In this document: piece by piece, positions 1 to 51,990 of the stretch
Numbering within the stretch: position 1 is the first letter of the stretch
Layout: each line of letters starts with the position of its first letter
Assembly: GCF_964656455.1 (NCBI RefSeq)
Contig: NC_135716.1
Location: 105,122,389 to 105,186,388 of the forward strand
DNA length: 64,000 nucleotides
From: Halichoerus grypus
Taxonomy: Eukaryota; Chordata; Mammalia; Carnivora; Phocidae
Direction of reading: 5' to 3'
Translations under genes and position numbers: made by a program
Notes under the pieces: model-generated
The model's input: the letters and a program-made list of their open reading frames with translations, nothing else
Databases searched by the model: none
Told to the model about the DNA's origin: nothing

Positions 1-238
1 ACAGCAGATCTCTAGAACTTACTCATCTTGCGTAACCATTGTTTCAAAAATTCATTTTAATTGGTTTCTTTCCTTCAACTAGGCTCTCTATCAGATGTGT
101 AACAATGGTAATACTGGCTGAAAACATTTTCAATTTGGTTAGATTTCAGAACTGCTTTCATTTCACCCAGTATTATGGCTGGCTTTAAGTCCAAGGCCTA
201 TTGTGCAACAAATGGAAGGGCTGAAGTTCTGTTTTTTG

Positions 239-426
239 TTTTTTTTTTTCCAAAGATTTTATTTATTTATTTGAGAGAGAGAGAGAACATGAGCTGGGTG
301 AGGGGCAGAGGGAGAAGCAGACTCCCCGCCGAACAGGGAGCCCAATGCAGGGCTCAATCCTGGGACTCGGGGATCATGACCTGAGCCAAAGGCAGACGCT
401 TAACTGACTGAGCCACCCAGGCACCC
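239..426 (-). mobile_element. CAN-SINE
   Basis: This is a tRNA-derived carnivore SINE. Read on the minus strand, it has a tRNA-like head, a CT-rich body and an AT-rich tail. Its diverged target-site duplication reads CTGAAGTTCTGTT / CTGAAGTTTTGTT, at 221 and 427. It lies in an AGL intron in the gene's own orientation. Confidence 0.93.
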
Positions 427-903
427 CTGAAGTTTTGTTCTTTCTGAAATTATTCCCAAATCAGTTTGGTGGCTCTTCAGTGGTACATTCTGATCTGTAA
501 TTTCATTTTAGGGAAATTCATCACTAAAGGCAAATTTCATTCATAATGATAGCAGAATAATTTTTCTCTTAATTAATGAAAGATTAGAAAAAACTGTGTA
601 TTCATATTCTAAAAATTGTATCTGTTAACAAGTCAAGGAATAAATAGAAGCAAATAATATGAAACAATTAAATTTTCCCATGAACATGTGTTTTTAGCTT
701 TACTGAACAGATTTTAATACTTACGTTTGTTTTTGTGTGCTCCAGATAAAAGGATACATATACATTTACTATCCACTTACAACTTTTTCAACTCTATGAA
801 TCTATGACAATTCCTCATGTTTTGGTCTTTTAAGAGTATATAAACTGACTGCATATGGTTTCTACACAAACATGCCTATTTACTCAAGCTTTGTTGGATA
901 TAC

Positions 904-42329
<41,426 letters not shown>

Positions 42330-42922
42330 TCAGAAGAATTAAAAGAACTCCGAAATCGAATGAGTTACCCCTATGAAACAAAAAGGAATTAAGATAAAAA
42401 GAAAGTAACTATTATCTTAAATTCTTTAAGGCTGACAGCCGCACTTACATGTTCTAAATGTGTTTTAACCCTAGCAGAGCAAAGAGAATGAATTTTATAA
42501 ATAAGACCTGAGAAGGCAAATTAATAGTTTCCTCCCTTCGAGCACAATAGGACCAAAGCAAAAACTATTGTGTTATAGATCCTTAAAATTAAAACAAAAA
42601 ACAAAACTAAATTATTCTCAGAGAAAAGCAATACGTTTTGGAAAGCCTGGATTTGGGCTGGGGGGAAAATTCCCGGTCCCAAGCCAAAAGGCTTTGAAGA
42701 CTACAAATGGCACTTCTGCTTACAAGAGATTAGTCTGCTCAAAGATAACAGGTGGGCGAGCTCCCCATTCCCAAATTCGGGTTGGAAGCCACCAATGGGG
42801 AGATGAGAACAGAGGGAAGCAGTTGTCGCCCCTGGAATAGCTGCTGCAGACATAGGATGGACAGACAGAGCTATAGATAGAACGCATTTCCCAGAGAGGC
42901 CAGCGGCATTCCTAGCACTTAC

Positions 42923-43250
42923 ACTGAGCAAGTTATACGTGCGGCTTCTGAGACACTGCAGGACCCGCGACTCCGGGGTTGGAGTCGGGGGAGGAGACGT
43001 GAAGGAAAGCAAAAGGGGAAAGGCAGGCTGCCCAGGCGCAAAAAGCAGCCCCAGACAAGGAGGGCCGGGCGCCGTGAAGGGCAAAGGGCGGGGCGGCCGC
43101 AGCGGGGCCAGGGCCGAGGCCGCCGTGTGAATGGCAGAAAGCTTCTCCGTGACTCCGCCTCGCGCTGGTCCCCGAGGAGACCCTCGACCCCCACCCTCCC
43201 CCCCCGGCCTCAAGTGCACACGCCAGGGTGGAGCTGTCAGGTCCCCTCGC
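42923..43250 (-). other. AGL: Candidate non-coding first exon of AGL (5' end uncertain)
   Basis: The minus strand carries a strong donor, CTCAGT|GTAAGTG, with the exon edge at 42,923, inside the CpG island. Splicing from here to the acceptor next to 42,370 would make a 552-nt first intron. The donor is visible; the upstream end is only inferred. Human AGL has several alternative 5' exons, so others may exist. A weaker donor-like GTAAGT at 42,443-42,448 is one candidate. Confidence 0.55.
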
Positions 43251-43251
43251 C

Positions 43252-43260
43252 CACTTCCGG
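43252..43260 (-). promoter_or_regulatory. ETS-family (GABP/ELK-type) binding site
   Basis: The minus strand reads CCGGAAGTG, a full match to the ETS consensus. It lies about 32 bp from the CGCG palindrome, which supports a housekeeping promoter. Confidence 0.65.
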
Positions 43261-43292
43261 GCGGCTCTGCGCCGGCTCGCCGCGACCGCTAG

Positions 43293-43302
43293 TCTCGCGA
43301 GA
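43293..43302. promoter_or_regulatory. TCTCGCGAGA palindromic promoter element
   Basis: This is a perfect 10-bp palindrome inside the AGL CpG island. The same motif is known from genome-wide studies as a conserved core-promoter element of CpG-island genes. Being a palindrome, it gives no direction. Confidence 0.75.
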
Positions 43303-43895
43303 CTGTGGTCAGCGGGGCCGGGGTCGGGAGGCGGTAGAGGCCGAAGCTGCGAGCTTCTTTTTTTTCTCGCCGCTATGGAGGTGCGAGGTCCGGGTTGTGC
43401 ACCTCCTTTATCAGCCCGTGAGCTCATGTTTGCACATTAAAATGCTGCGGTAGAAGGCTGCCCCTAAGTTGAGCTGCACAACAGGGTCGTTTTGTGGAAC
43501 AGCTGAATGGTGGGAGGCAAGCGACCTGGCTTCTAGTGCTTCTTCTACCACGAAGTGTTTTGTGTCTTTGTTTTGATTTTTTAAAAATTTAAAATATCTA
43601 TTTATTATTATATTTTTTTATGTGACCTAAGTTTGCTTGGCCCCAGTTCTCTGAATCTTGATTTCCCCATGTCTAAAATGAGGGCCCTGTGTACAATCTC
43701 TGACATTCCATCCTTCATGTGTCTACCAACTCTAGTCCTAACACAGGGCACATCTCGAATGCAGAGATGGAACTACTAGGTAGGTGAAGTGTGGCCAGTT
43801 TACAAACAATTGAGGGTGCAGATACCACTTGTACAACGTGGTTGTATCTCATGTACACTGCATAGACCTGAAGGTTGTATGGGGTTAAGGATAAG

Positions 43896-44140
43896 GAGGG
43901 CGCCTGTGGAGATGAGCACTGGGTGTTATACTCAACTAATGAATCTTTGAACACTACATCAAAAACTAATGATGTACTATATGCTGGCTAATTGAACATA
44001 ATTAAAAAAATAAGACAGAAGAGCACTTGTTACACAGTATGGGCTCAATAAATATAACTACAATTCCTTAAAAAAAAAAAAAAGGATCTACAGACCTGTA
44101 CCCCTGAAACAAATAATATATGTTTTAAAAAAAGGATTTA
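43896..44140 (+). mobile_element. Carnivore L1 3' end
   Basis: GCACTGGGTGTTATACTCAAC, CACTACATCAAAAACTAATG and then ACAGACCTGTACCCCTGAAAC with A-rich tails. Possibly two joined L1 tails. This marks the start of the intergenic side beyond the promoter. Confidence 0.85.
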
Positions 44141-44439
44141 TACTGGCTATCGCTGTACATATTTTAGGCCAGAAATTAGGATGTGGTACAGATGCCTATG
44201 GAGATTTAATGCCTGGGGAAAAGAAAACCCCTCTTGTAGAGCACTTTGAGGACACCTAAGGATCATGAGAAAACGGACAAAAGATTTGGAGTGTGGAGAA
44301 AAATCTTGCTTCCCTTATTGTGGAAATACTGTAGGTCCAAAAACAATAATGGTTTAAAAACTGAAGATCCTGAAATGTTTGTTTCAGATTTCTGAGAATG
44401 GCTAGTTGCAAGTGGTCCAAAACTGAGTTTGGGAATGTG

Positions 44440-45112
44440 TAGCTCACTTATTCATTCAACTAGTATTTATTGAGCACCTAGGATTTGCCAGGCATGGAAG
44501 TGAAACAAATTCACTGCCCTCATGGAACTCCTACATTTTATTTGTGGGAGACAGATAAACAAATTAAGTAAGTAAATTATATAAGATAATGAAAGGTTGT
44601 AAGAAAAAAAAGAAGTGGGAAGTGGAAGTGTGGAAGAGTCAGGAGAGGGATGTTTGCAATTGTAAATACAATAGTCAGTAAAGGACTTGGTGGTAAATTG
44701 ACATTTGATCCCAATCAGAGTAAGAGGAAGGAGGATATCCAGGGTAGAGGGTTACACACAGAGGTACAGAAGTGGAAAGGCCATGAGGTAGAAGCATATT
44801 TGGTGGATTCAAGGAGGCCACCAAAGCTGAGAAGAGAGTGGTAAGAAATTAGGACAGATAATGGAGTGGGGTTGGCAGCCAGATCTTATAAGGCTTTGTA
44901 GGCTATGGCAAGGATTTGGACTTTTAATCAGGGCAAAAGAAACATTGGAGGATTTTGAACAGAGGAGTGACATAATCTGGTAGACCTTCTAAAAGGATTA
45001 CTCTGCAACTTTATAGTTGAGACATGCTAGAAGTGTAAAATAGCTAAATAAGCTGGAGGGTATGGTGACGAAGGAAGCAAGATCAGTTATTTCAGTTAAC
45101 CAAGAGATACTG

Positions 45113-45146
<34 letters not shown>

Positions 45147-45260
45147 AAAGAAGGTATAGTAGTAAAGGTGGTAAGAAGTTTTGAATTATGGGTCTATTTT
45201 GAAAGTAGAGCTTATACTGATGGATAGAAAGGAGTCATGGATGATTCTAAGATTTTTAGC
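44440..45260 (-). mobile_element. L2 element, unusually long copy
   Basis: ATTTATTGAGCACCTAGG, CTGCCCTCATGGAACTCC, TTTGTAGGCTATGGCAAGG and TTTTGAACAGAGGAGTGAC span about 800 bp of antisense L2. Confidence 0.8.
45112..45146. repeat. (TG)n(AG)n microsatellite
   Basis: Eight TG units directly followed by about ten AG units. Confidence 0.95.
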
Positions 45261-45391
45261 TTGAGCAATCAGAAGATTACTGTCCAATAGAAATACATGA
45301 AAAAAAAAAGAAAAGAAATATGTGCTACATAGGTAAAAAAATCTTTCAAGTAGCATCAAAAAAGTAAAGAGAAACAGGTGAAATTAATTTT

Positions 45392-45552
45392 AAAGATTTT
45401 ATTTATTTATTTGACAGAAAGAGACATAGCAAGAGAAGGAACACAAGCAAGGGGAATGAGAGAGGGAGAAGCAGGCTTCCTGCTGAGCAGGGCGCCCCAT
45501 GCGGGGCTTGATCCCAGGCTCCTGGGATCATGACCTGAGCTGAAGGCACCCC
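45392..45552 (-). mobile_element. CAN-SINE lacking most of the tRNA head
   Basis: AGGTGAAATTAATTTT flanks it at 45,376 and 45,553. The head jumps from CTGAAGGC straight to the last bases, so box A is missing. Confidence 0.9.
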
Positions 45553-46044
45553 AGGTGAAATTAATTTTAATAATAAATTTGATTTAACTCAGTATATCTT
45601 AAACATTATTTAAACATGCAATCAATATAAAATGTTACTGAGATATTTTAGGTTCTTTTTTCCTGCTAAGTCTTCAAAATTTGGTGTGTATTTTACACTT
45701 CAGCATGTCTCAATTACGATAGATACATTTCAAGCACTCCATAGCTTTGTGGCTAGTGGCTAGTGGCTACCATTTGGACAGTGCAGAAGAAGCTACCATT
45801 TAATGAGAGAGGAAGAAAAGGGAAGGAACAGAATTGGAGGATGAAATTCAGGAGTTTGGTTGTAGACTATCAGTAACCAAGTGAAGATAACTATTCATTT
45901 GTTTGACATGACTGTCAAATATCCAAGTGGAGATACTGAATGATCACTCGTAGCCCTGGTCTCTACAGTAGTGTTTTTCAAATTGTAAGTCATAACCCAT
46001 TGAGGGTTGTAAAAGTAATTTGTTAGTTGCAACCAATGATTTTT

Positions 46045-46295
46045 GTTTTTTTTTAAAGATTTTTATTTATTATTTGTCAGAGAGAGAGAGCGCGTGGCAA
46101 TGCAAGCCCAAGCAGGGGGAGCGGCAGGCAGAGGGAGAAGCAGGCTCCCTGCTGAGCAAGGAGCCCGATGACGGGACTCAATCCCAGTACCCTGGGATCA
46201 CAACCTGAGCCGAAGGCAGACGCTTAACCGACTGATCCACCCAGGCACTCCAGCCAAAGGCAGACACTTAACCGACTGAGCTACCCAGGCGTCCC
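46045..46295 (-). mobile_element. CAN-SINE with a duplicated head
   Basis: The tRNA-like head occurs twice in tandem (46,206-46,251 and 46,253-46,295). One duplication, TGCAACCAATGATTTTT / TGCAACCAACGATTTTT, encloses both. Confidence 0.9.
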
Positions 46296-46504
46296 TGCAA
46301 CCAACGATTTTTAAAATAAAATAGGAAAGAGCTGAATGCACTGTACCTGGTAAGACTATTATTTCAAAAAACTTCTGTTTCTATTATTTTTTGTTGTACT
46401 GGGTCATGTAATCCTCCAAGGGGTCATGGTCAAAAACATGTTTGAGAGCCACTGCTCTAGGGTGTATGCTGTAGAAAAGCATAATAATTCATGATTATGA
46501 AATG

Positions 46505-46905
46505 TGCCTGGTTTTCAACCCAGCTCTGCCCCTAACTCGCTGTGAAGCTTTGGAAAATACTCAACCTTTTTGTGCTTTGGTTTTTACAACTGTAAAATAG
46601 GGATAAACATAAAAGCTACTATTAATTTCTTTTATTATTTTTTTAAGATTTTATTTATTCATTTGACAGAGAAAGAGAGAGGGAACACAAGCAGGGGGAG
46701 TGGGAGAGGGAGAGGGAGAAGGAGAAGCAGGCCTCCTGCAGAGCAGAGAGCCTGATGTGGGGCTTGATCCCAGGATCCTGGGATCATGACCTGAGCTGAA
46801 GGCCGACTCTTAACAACTGAGCCACCCACGTGCCCCTAGAAGCTACTATTAATTGAATGGGGACTTAGAACTGTGCCTGAGACGTACTAAGTACTGTGGA
46901 AGTAC
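46505..46905 (-). mobile_element. MIR split by a SINE
   Basis: AACCCAGCTCTGCCCC and CTGTAAAATAGGGATAA on one side, GTGCCTGAGACG on the other. Confidence 0.8.
46628..46838 (-). mobile_element. CAN-SINE nested in MIR
   Basis: AAGCTACTATTAATT at 46,613 and 46,840. It divides a minus-strand MIR. Confidence 0.94.
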
Positions 46906-46919
46906 AAATATTACAGTGG

Positions 46920-48065
46920 GACCCTAACTGATGTGAAACACAGTTCATGTTCATGTTTGTCTTCAGGCTCTCCTACCCATACCCCCTTCCACTTTCAGTC
47001 TGTCCTATGACCCTCTCATTGCACTGCCCTCCTGTTCATCACTCTTCTCCAGGGCTCCAAAATTAGCCTTTCTTGCTGTCCCTCCGCCAGCAAAACTGTC
47101 ACGTTAGTGCCCAATATTTTAGCTAGAAATAAGGAGTAAAACAGACTGACGAAATGAATTCCTTTAGTGGGGAATTATTCTTATACAAATGCTTGAATTT
47201 TAAAAGATCTGTCAATCCAAATGATCTTAATTTTGGAAATTTCATATTGTGAAAGAAAGTGAGGAATGTTAAGTAATGAAAACACCATGATTCAATGTGA
47301 CATGTCTCCAAGATGACATTTACAAGCCACATAGTGCCCTTTTTAAAAAAGAAAAGTCACACTAGTGTGCTATTTGTGACATTCTTGGAATGCCAGTGAA
47401 TTTGCTGTCTAGGGCTACAGTGGTGCCATGTGCTGTCTTCATTTTGGCAAACATTTGTCATGAGCCTGTCCTGTGCATAACAGTGATCTATATATACACA
47501 ATAATCTCATGCTGGAGTTGTCAGGAGAAGAATCTCCTTGAGGAATATCTGATGGATAATCTCAGCTATTTGGCAGTGACTCTAGGGTTTTCTAAAACAT
47601 TGATATTAATGTATTTGGGGAGTGGGAGAAGGACTGTAGTCAGAAGGGTCAGAAAACACTACAGTGTTTCTTAAGGTCTGTGTATGTGTGTGTCTGTTTT
47701 TGGAAAGGAAAGGAGTTATTTGGGGTATTAAGTATAGTTCAGTCCCAATCCTGTGATAATTTGGGTCTGAAGTGGACAAGTCTGCCTCATTTAGTTTTTA
47801 TATCCATCAGCATTTTTTGGTGTATTTTATTTTGTAGCAATAATATACTGATATTGTTAATAATATTATTTTGTAAAATTTGGAATTGTGTTTCCAAAAT
47901 CTCTTCTAAATTGAACAATTTATTCTGCACTTTTTTGAAATATCCAGATTTAGCCAGTGAAGAGAAGAAGGGGAGATAGGAAAGGAAATAGAGTTGACGT
48001 CAGACAAGTAGAAGGACCTAATATAATGACAGAGATATGGAAACCAGAGAGAGATTTTTTGAAAA
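46920..48065. other. Intergenic, nothing recognised
   Basis: Includes two overlapping-scale open frames at 47,390-47,979 with no domain, no splice context and no Kozak support; judged chance. Confidence 0.5.
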
Positions 48066-48069
48066 GGGG

Positions 48070-48260
48070 TCGTACAATATAAAGAAAACGGACTTTGGAA
48101 ACAAACCAGGGATTAGTTTTAATCTCTCTGAATTACTGTTGATTCATCTGTAAAATGGAGAGAATAACACTTCACTTGGAGGATCGTTATGAAGATTAGA
48201 TGAAATAATGAAAGCATTTATCAAAAATCAGGCTTTTAATAAGTGATAGTTTAAAAAGAG
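48070..48260 (-). mobile_element. MIR
   Basis: TCATCTGTAAAATGGAGAGAA and GATTAGATGAAATAATG, antisense MIR. Confidence 0.8.
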
Positions 48261-48589
48261 AAGGGCTGATGGCTAGTTGTCTTTGCTGGGTGAGGATGGC
48301 ACTTAGACAAAGCAGATGAAGAAGAGGCTCCCAGAGCATGGGAATCAAAAGACATAATCAAAAGGTATCTTACTCAGTGAAGAGGGAGTATAAAAGTGAG
48401 TTCATAGAGTGAAGTCAGAGCCCAAGGTTTTAGCCTAAATTATAGAAAACAGAGGAAGGACGTTAAGAATGAAGTAAGGTTTAGTTGCTGTGCAATTAAT
48501 ATTTGTTAGAAAAATTATAGAGATGCACATATATAGAGGTAAAGATAGTTGTATTTTATTTATTTTTTTAAAGTGATTACATACAACTC

Positions 48590-48787
48590 TTTTTTTTTTT
48601 TTTTAAGATTTTATTTATTTATTTAACAGAGAGAGAGAGAGAGCACAAGCGGGGGAGTGGCAGGCAGAGGGAGAAGCAGGCTCTCCACTGAGCAAGGAGC
48701 CTGATACGGGACTCAATCCCAGGACCCCGAGATCGTGACCTGAGCCTGAGGCAGACACTTAACCAATTGAGCCACAACTGAGCCCTG
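48590..48787 (-). mobile_element. CAN-SINE with an altered head
   Basis: Body and tail are normal; the end reads GAGCCACAACTGAGCCC instead of the usual GCGCC end. No clean duplication was seen. Confidence 0.88.
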
Positions 48788-48875
48788 ATGTTTTTATTAA
48801 AAAACAAAAAAATAACAGTCAAAATTTGGGCTCTTAGAGCTTGCATAGGAAAAGTCATTTAAAAAGTCCTAAGCA

Positions 48876-49069
48876 CCAGGGTGCCTCGGTGACTCAGTTG
48901 GTTAAGTGTCTCCCTTTGGTTCAGGTCATGATTCCAGGGTCCTGGGATGGAGCCTAGCATGGGCCTCCGTGCTCAGTGGGGCGTCTGCTTCCCCCGCCAT
49001 TCCCTCTGCCCCTCCCCTCGCTCGCTCGCTCTCTCTGTCTCTCAAATAAATAAATAAATAAGTCTTTTT
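48876..49069 (+). mobile_element. CAN-SINE, perfect 15-bp target duplication
   Basis: AAAAAGTCCTAAGCA at 48,861 and 49,070. It faces the copy at 48,590. Confidence 0.95.
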
Positions 49070-49404
49070 AAAAAGTCCTAAGCATTGATATAACAAATAA
49101 ACCAAAAACAGTGTATGGAATGCTTGGAAACCATGATAGGAAGAAACTCGAGATGGTTTTTTAATGGTGATATTTTCTTTTTTCTAACGATAGGTCTTAT
49201 AAAATGTTCTTTGGCCCCAAATTTAAAGCTAAATCATTTTACCCTCGCAAATAAATTTAACTTCCTTTTGAAATCCTGACTCCAGAGTTTCCCTGTAGAA
49301 AGGTTTAGAGTTGGCAGTCTGGTTGGGGAGAAAGGACAAGAGAAGGAGGGCTTGAGCTGATTTTCTATATTTGTAAGGACTACTTCAGCTGCATATGACA
49401 GAAA

Positions 49405-49760
49405 AAAACAAAACAAAGCAACAGTGGCTTAAACAAGAGATAAATTTGTTTATCACATAAAACTTTAGAGGTGAGCAATTCAAAGCTGGTGTGGCAGCTC
49501 TGTAAAGTCATCAGGAAGCCAGGCTCTCTCTAGCTCACAGCTTCCTCCCTCTTATTATGTGGACCTTGTCATAGTGCAAGAAGGCTACCAGAGCTCCAGC
49601 TATCATATCCAAGTTCGGGCAACATGATGGAGGAAGAGGAAAAGAAGGATGCACCTCCTCCCTTTAAGTATTCCTGGAAATACCAGACAGCATATCTGTT
49701 TCTATCTCATTCACCAAAACTTGGTCAGCTGCATCTAGGCAGCAGTGAGACTAGTCCAAA
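49405..49760. mobile_element. Ancient DNA-transposon-like repeat (tentative)
   Basis: CAACAGTGGCTTAAACAAGAG, GGCAGCTCTGTAAAGTCATC and CTATCATATCCAAGTTC match a dispersed mammalian repeat I recall but cannot name. Confidence 0.45.
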
Positions 49761-49915
49761 CCCAGGTTTTGTTATTAAGGAAAGAGAGAATGAATAAGTA
49801 GTGTCTGTTACAGTTTGCATGTACTTTTTTATTTTAATTGTTTTCAAAGCGATACAGTTTGGAGCAAGAGGATGGAAGGTTCAGGGGGAATGTCTCCAAG
49901 AAAAAAAATGGGGAG

Positions 49916-50235
49916 GAGGCACCTGGCTGGCTCAGTTGGTTGAGTGTGTAACCCTTGATCTTGGGGTTGTGAGTTTTTTTTTTTTTAAAGATTTTATTTA
50001 TTCATTTGAGACACAGAGATACACACAGAGAAAGAGAGCGCCTGAGCAGGGGGAGCGGCAGAGAGAGAGGGAGAAGCAGGCTCCCCGCTGAGTCAGGAGC
50101 CCAATGTGGGGCTCGATTCCAGGACCCTGGGATCATGACCTGAGCAGAAGGCAGACACTTAGCCATCTCAGCCACCCAGGCGCCCCAGGGTTGTGAGTTT
50201 GAGCCCCACGTGTGGCGTAGAGATTGCTTAAAAAA
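49916..50235 (+). mobile_element. Older tRNA-type SINE, split by a younger SINE
   Basis: The head (49,916-49,976) and remainder (about 50,188-50,235) are separated by an inserted minus-strand CAN-SINE. Confidence 0.9.
49977..50187 (-). mobile_element. CAN-SINE nested in an older SINE
   Basis: Its target duplication GGGTTGTGAGTTT (49,964 and 50,188) is part of the host SINE, proving the order of insertion. Confidence 0.95.
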
Positions 50236-50834
50236 AGAAAAGGAAAGGATAGAGAAAAGAAAAGAAAAACGATGGAACTGATTGTTTAGTGTGCCTGGCC
50301 ACACTGAGAGATGTTTCACAAAAACCTTAGTTTTCTGTCAGAAAGCTTGGGGGTGATAAAGCAAACAAACTTGCCAAAAAAATTTAAAAAGTCCAGTTGG
50401 AGACTGCAGTTATAGATCTGTCAGCCAAATGAGCTTGCTACAACTAAACTCCAGAACCAGACAACTTACTCTCCCCATCACGGACGGATTGGGGAAATCA
50501 TGCTCACTGCATGTTTATTCCCCAGAAAGAAGGACAGAGGTGAGCCAAGCTGACCAGTTATTTTTCCCAAATTTACCAACTAGGTAAATCACTCCCCCTC
50601 CCCAGGAATGGAGTGAGTTAACTAGAGCAAAGAGAAGCCAGAGGTTTGTTTAGGGAAGCTCTTTCTTTAAAAAAAATAGAATTAGGGAAAAACATTCATC
50701 TTCAGACATTATGCAAGTCCCTTAACCTCTTTTGTGCTCTACTTCCTAAGCTGTAATTTATTTTTCAAGTATATGTAAAAATAAAATGTCTGAAATGTTT
50801 CAAAAATTAATATATACCCTATAAATAGTTAATA

Positions 50835-51055
50835 ACAGTTAATATTTAATGAACATCTAAGAGATGCCAGGCAGTGTTCTAAGCCCATTACGTGTACTAA
50901 CTCAATTCCCAAAACAACATTATTATTACCCCTAACTTAAAGATATGGAAACTGAGTGCCCAAGCTTAAGTAACTTGTTTAAGGTCACATAGCGGTCAAG
51001 TGGAAGAATGTGATTTCAACTGCATTCTCAGTGATTCTGTTCAGTAAACTCTAAA
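50835..51055 (+). mobile_element. MIR
   Basis: TAATGAACATCTAAGAGATGCC, CATTACGTGTACTAACTC and TTGTTTAAGGTCACATAGC, in MIR order. Confidence 0.88.
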
Positions 51056-51189
51056 TCTGAGGGCACTGATGTTATTCCCATGGCGTGGAAATCAATAAAG
51101 GTTTTATAAATCGAATTTGGATGTTGCTGACTTTATATATGGCTGTGTCAACAGTGAGTTTGTTTTCTTTTAGGAATATTCTGGCTAAT

Positions 51190-51610
51190 CTAATAGTCAT
51201 CTCAGGACAGCTCCTTCAGGAAATCTTTCCCACCTTGCCCTTCCCACCATGGGTCTGGATTAGGTTTGCCTCCTTCATGTCCTCTATTGTATGATATATG
51301 ATATCATGTTAAATGAGGACTGTTTTTTTCTTTTTTTTTTTTTTTTAAAGATTTTATTTATTTATTTGACAGAGAGAGACAATGCGAGAGAAGGAACGCA
51401 GGGGGAGTGGGAGAGGGAGAAGCAGGCTTTCCGCTGAGTGGGGAGCCCGGTGCAGGGCTTGATCCCAGGACCCTGGGATCATGACCTGAGCCGAAGGCAG
51501 ATGCGCTTAACGACTGAGCCACCCAGGCACCCCGATGACTGTCTTTTTCTTTTCTCCCTTTCTCACTAGAATTTTTGAGGCAGGGATTGTGTTTTCTGTC
51601 TCTGGGCGGT
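51190..51610 (+). mobile_element. L2 3' end, split by a SINE
   Basis: CTCCTTCAGGAAATCTTTCC, then past the SINE CACTAGAATTTTTGAGG and GGGATTGTGTTTTCTG. Confidence 0.7.
51337..51533 (-). mobile_element. CAN-SINE nested in L2
   Basis: Approximate duplication GAGGACTGTTTTTTTC / GATGACTGTCTTTTTC. It splits the 3' end of an L2 element. Confidence 0.93.
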
Positions 51611-51654
51611 AGAGTTGTAAAATTATTTGCACTTCTTAGATATACAAGAAAACT

Positions 51655-51977
51655 ATAGTTTCTTCTTTCAAAATAATTTAAATAAGCCCTCTATTTTAGA
51701 ATAGTTTTAGAGTTAAAAAAATAGTTGCAAGAGGGTATAGAGAGATCCCCATTTCTTCAAGCCCAGGTTCACCTATTGTTAACATCTTACAATAATAGTA
51801 TGATGCATTTGTTACAATTAGTGAACTGATATTGACACATTATTATAGTCCACAGTTTATTCAGATTTCCTCAGTTTTTACCTACTATCCTTTTTCTATT
51901 CTGGGTTCCCATCAGGATACCACATTACTTTTAGTTGTCATGTTTCCTTAAACTGCTTTTGGCTGTGACAGTTTCTT
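51655..51977 (-). mobile_element. L1-type 3' UTR, old
   Basis: AATAGTTTTAGAGTTAAAAAA, CACCTATTGTTAACATCTTAC and CAGGATACCACATTAC recur widely in mammals near old L1 ends. Family assignment from memory. Confidence 0.5.
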
Positions 51978-51990
51978 AGACTTTCCTTTT

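Larger units (their letters stand above)
42920..43430 (-). promoter_or_regulatory. AGL: CpG-island promoter of AGL
   Basis: A GC- and CpG-rich island of about 500 bp lies 0.6-1.1 kb upstream of the AGL start codon in an otherwise AT-rich region. It contains a TCTCGCGAGA palindrome at 43,293-43,302 and an ETS-type CCGGAAGTG on the minus strand at about 43,252-43,260. I saw no TATA box. This fits a broad housekeeping promoter firing on the minus strand. The transcription start cannot be fixed from sequence alone; about 43,200-43,350 is a guess from motif position. Bidirectional activity is possible. Confidence 0.85.

Noticed and set aside
1..903. Search for the next AGL exon (after coding exon 22)
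   Set aside because: No AGL-like translation with flanking splice sites was found; the exon must be beyond the left edge.
42443..42473. Possible 22-nt microexon between an AG and GTAAGT in the AGL 5' region
   Set aside because: Acceptor is poor and length is tiny; without transcript data it is not supported.
42701..43453. Several long open frames on both strands over the CpG island (up to 172 codons)
   Set aside because: GC-rich sequence lacks stop codons by chance. Frames overlap on both strands, have low-complexity Pro/Arg/Ala composition and no recognised domain.
47390..47979. Two consecutive 94- and 99-codon frames
   Set aside because: No homology recognised, hydrophobic chance composition, no promoter or splice signals.
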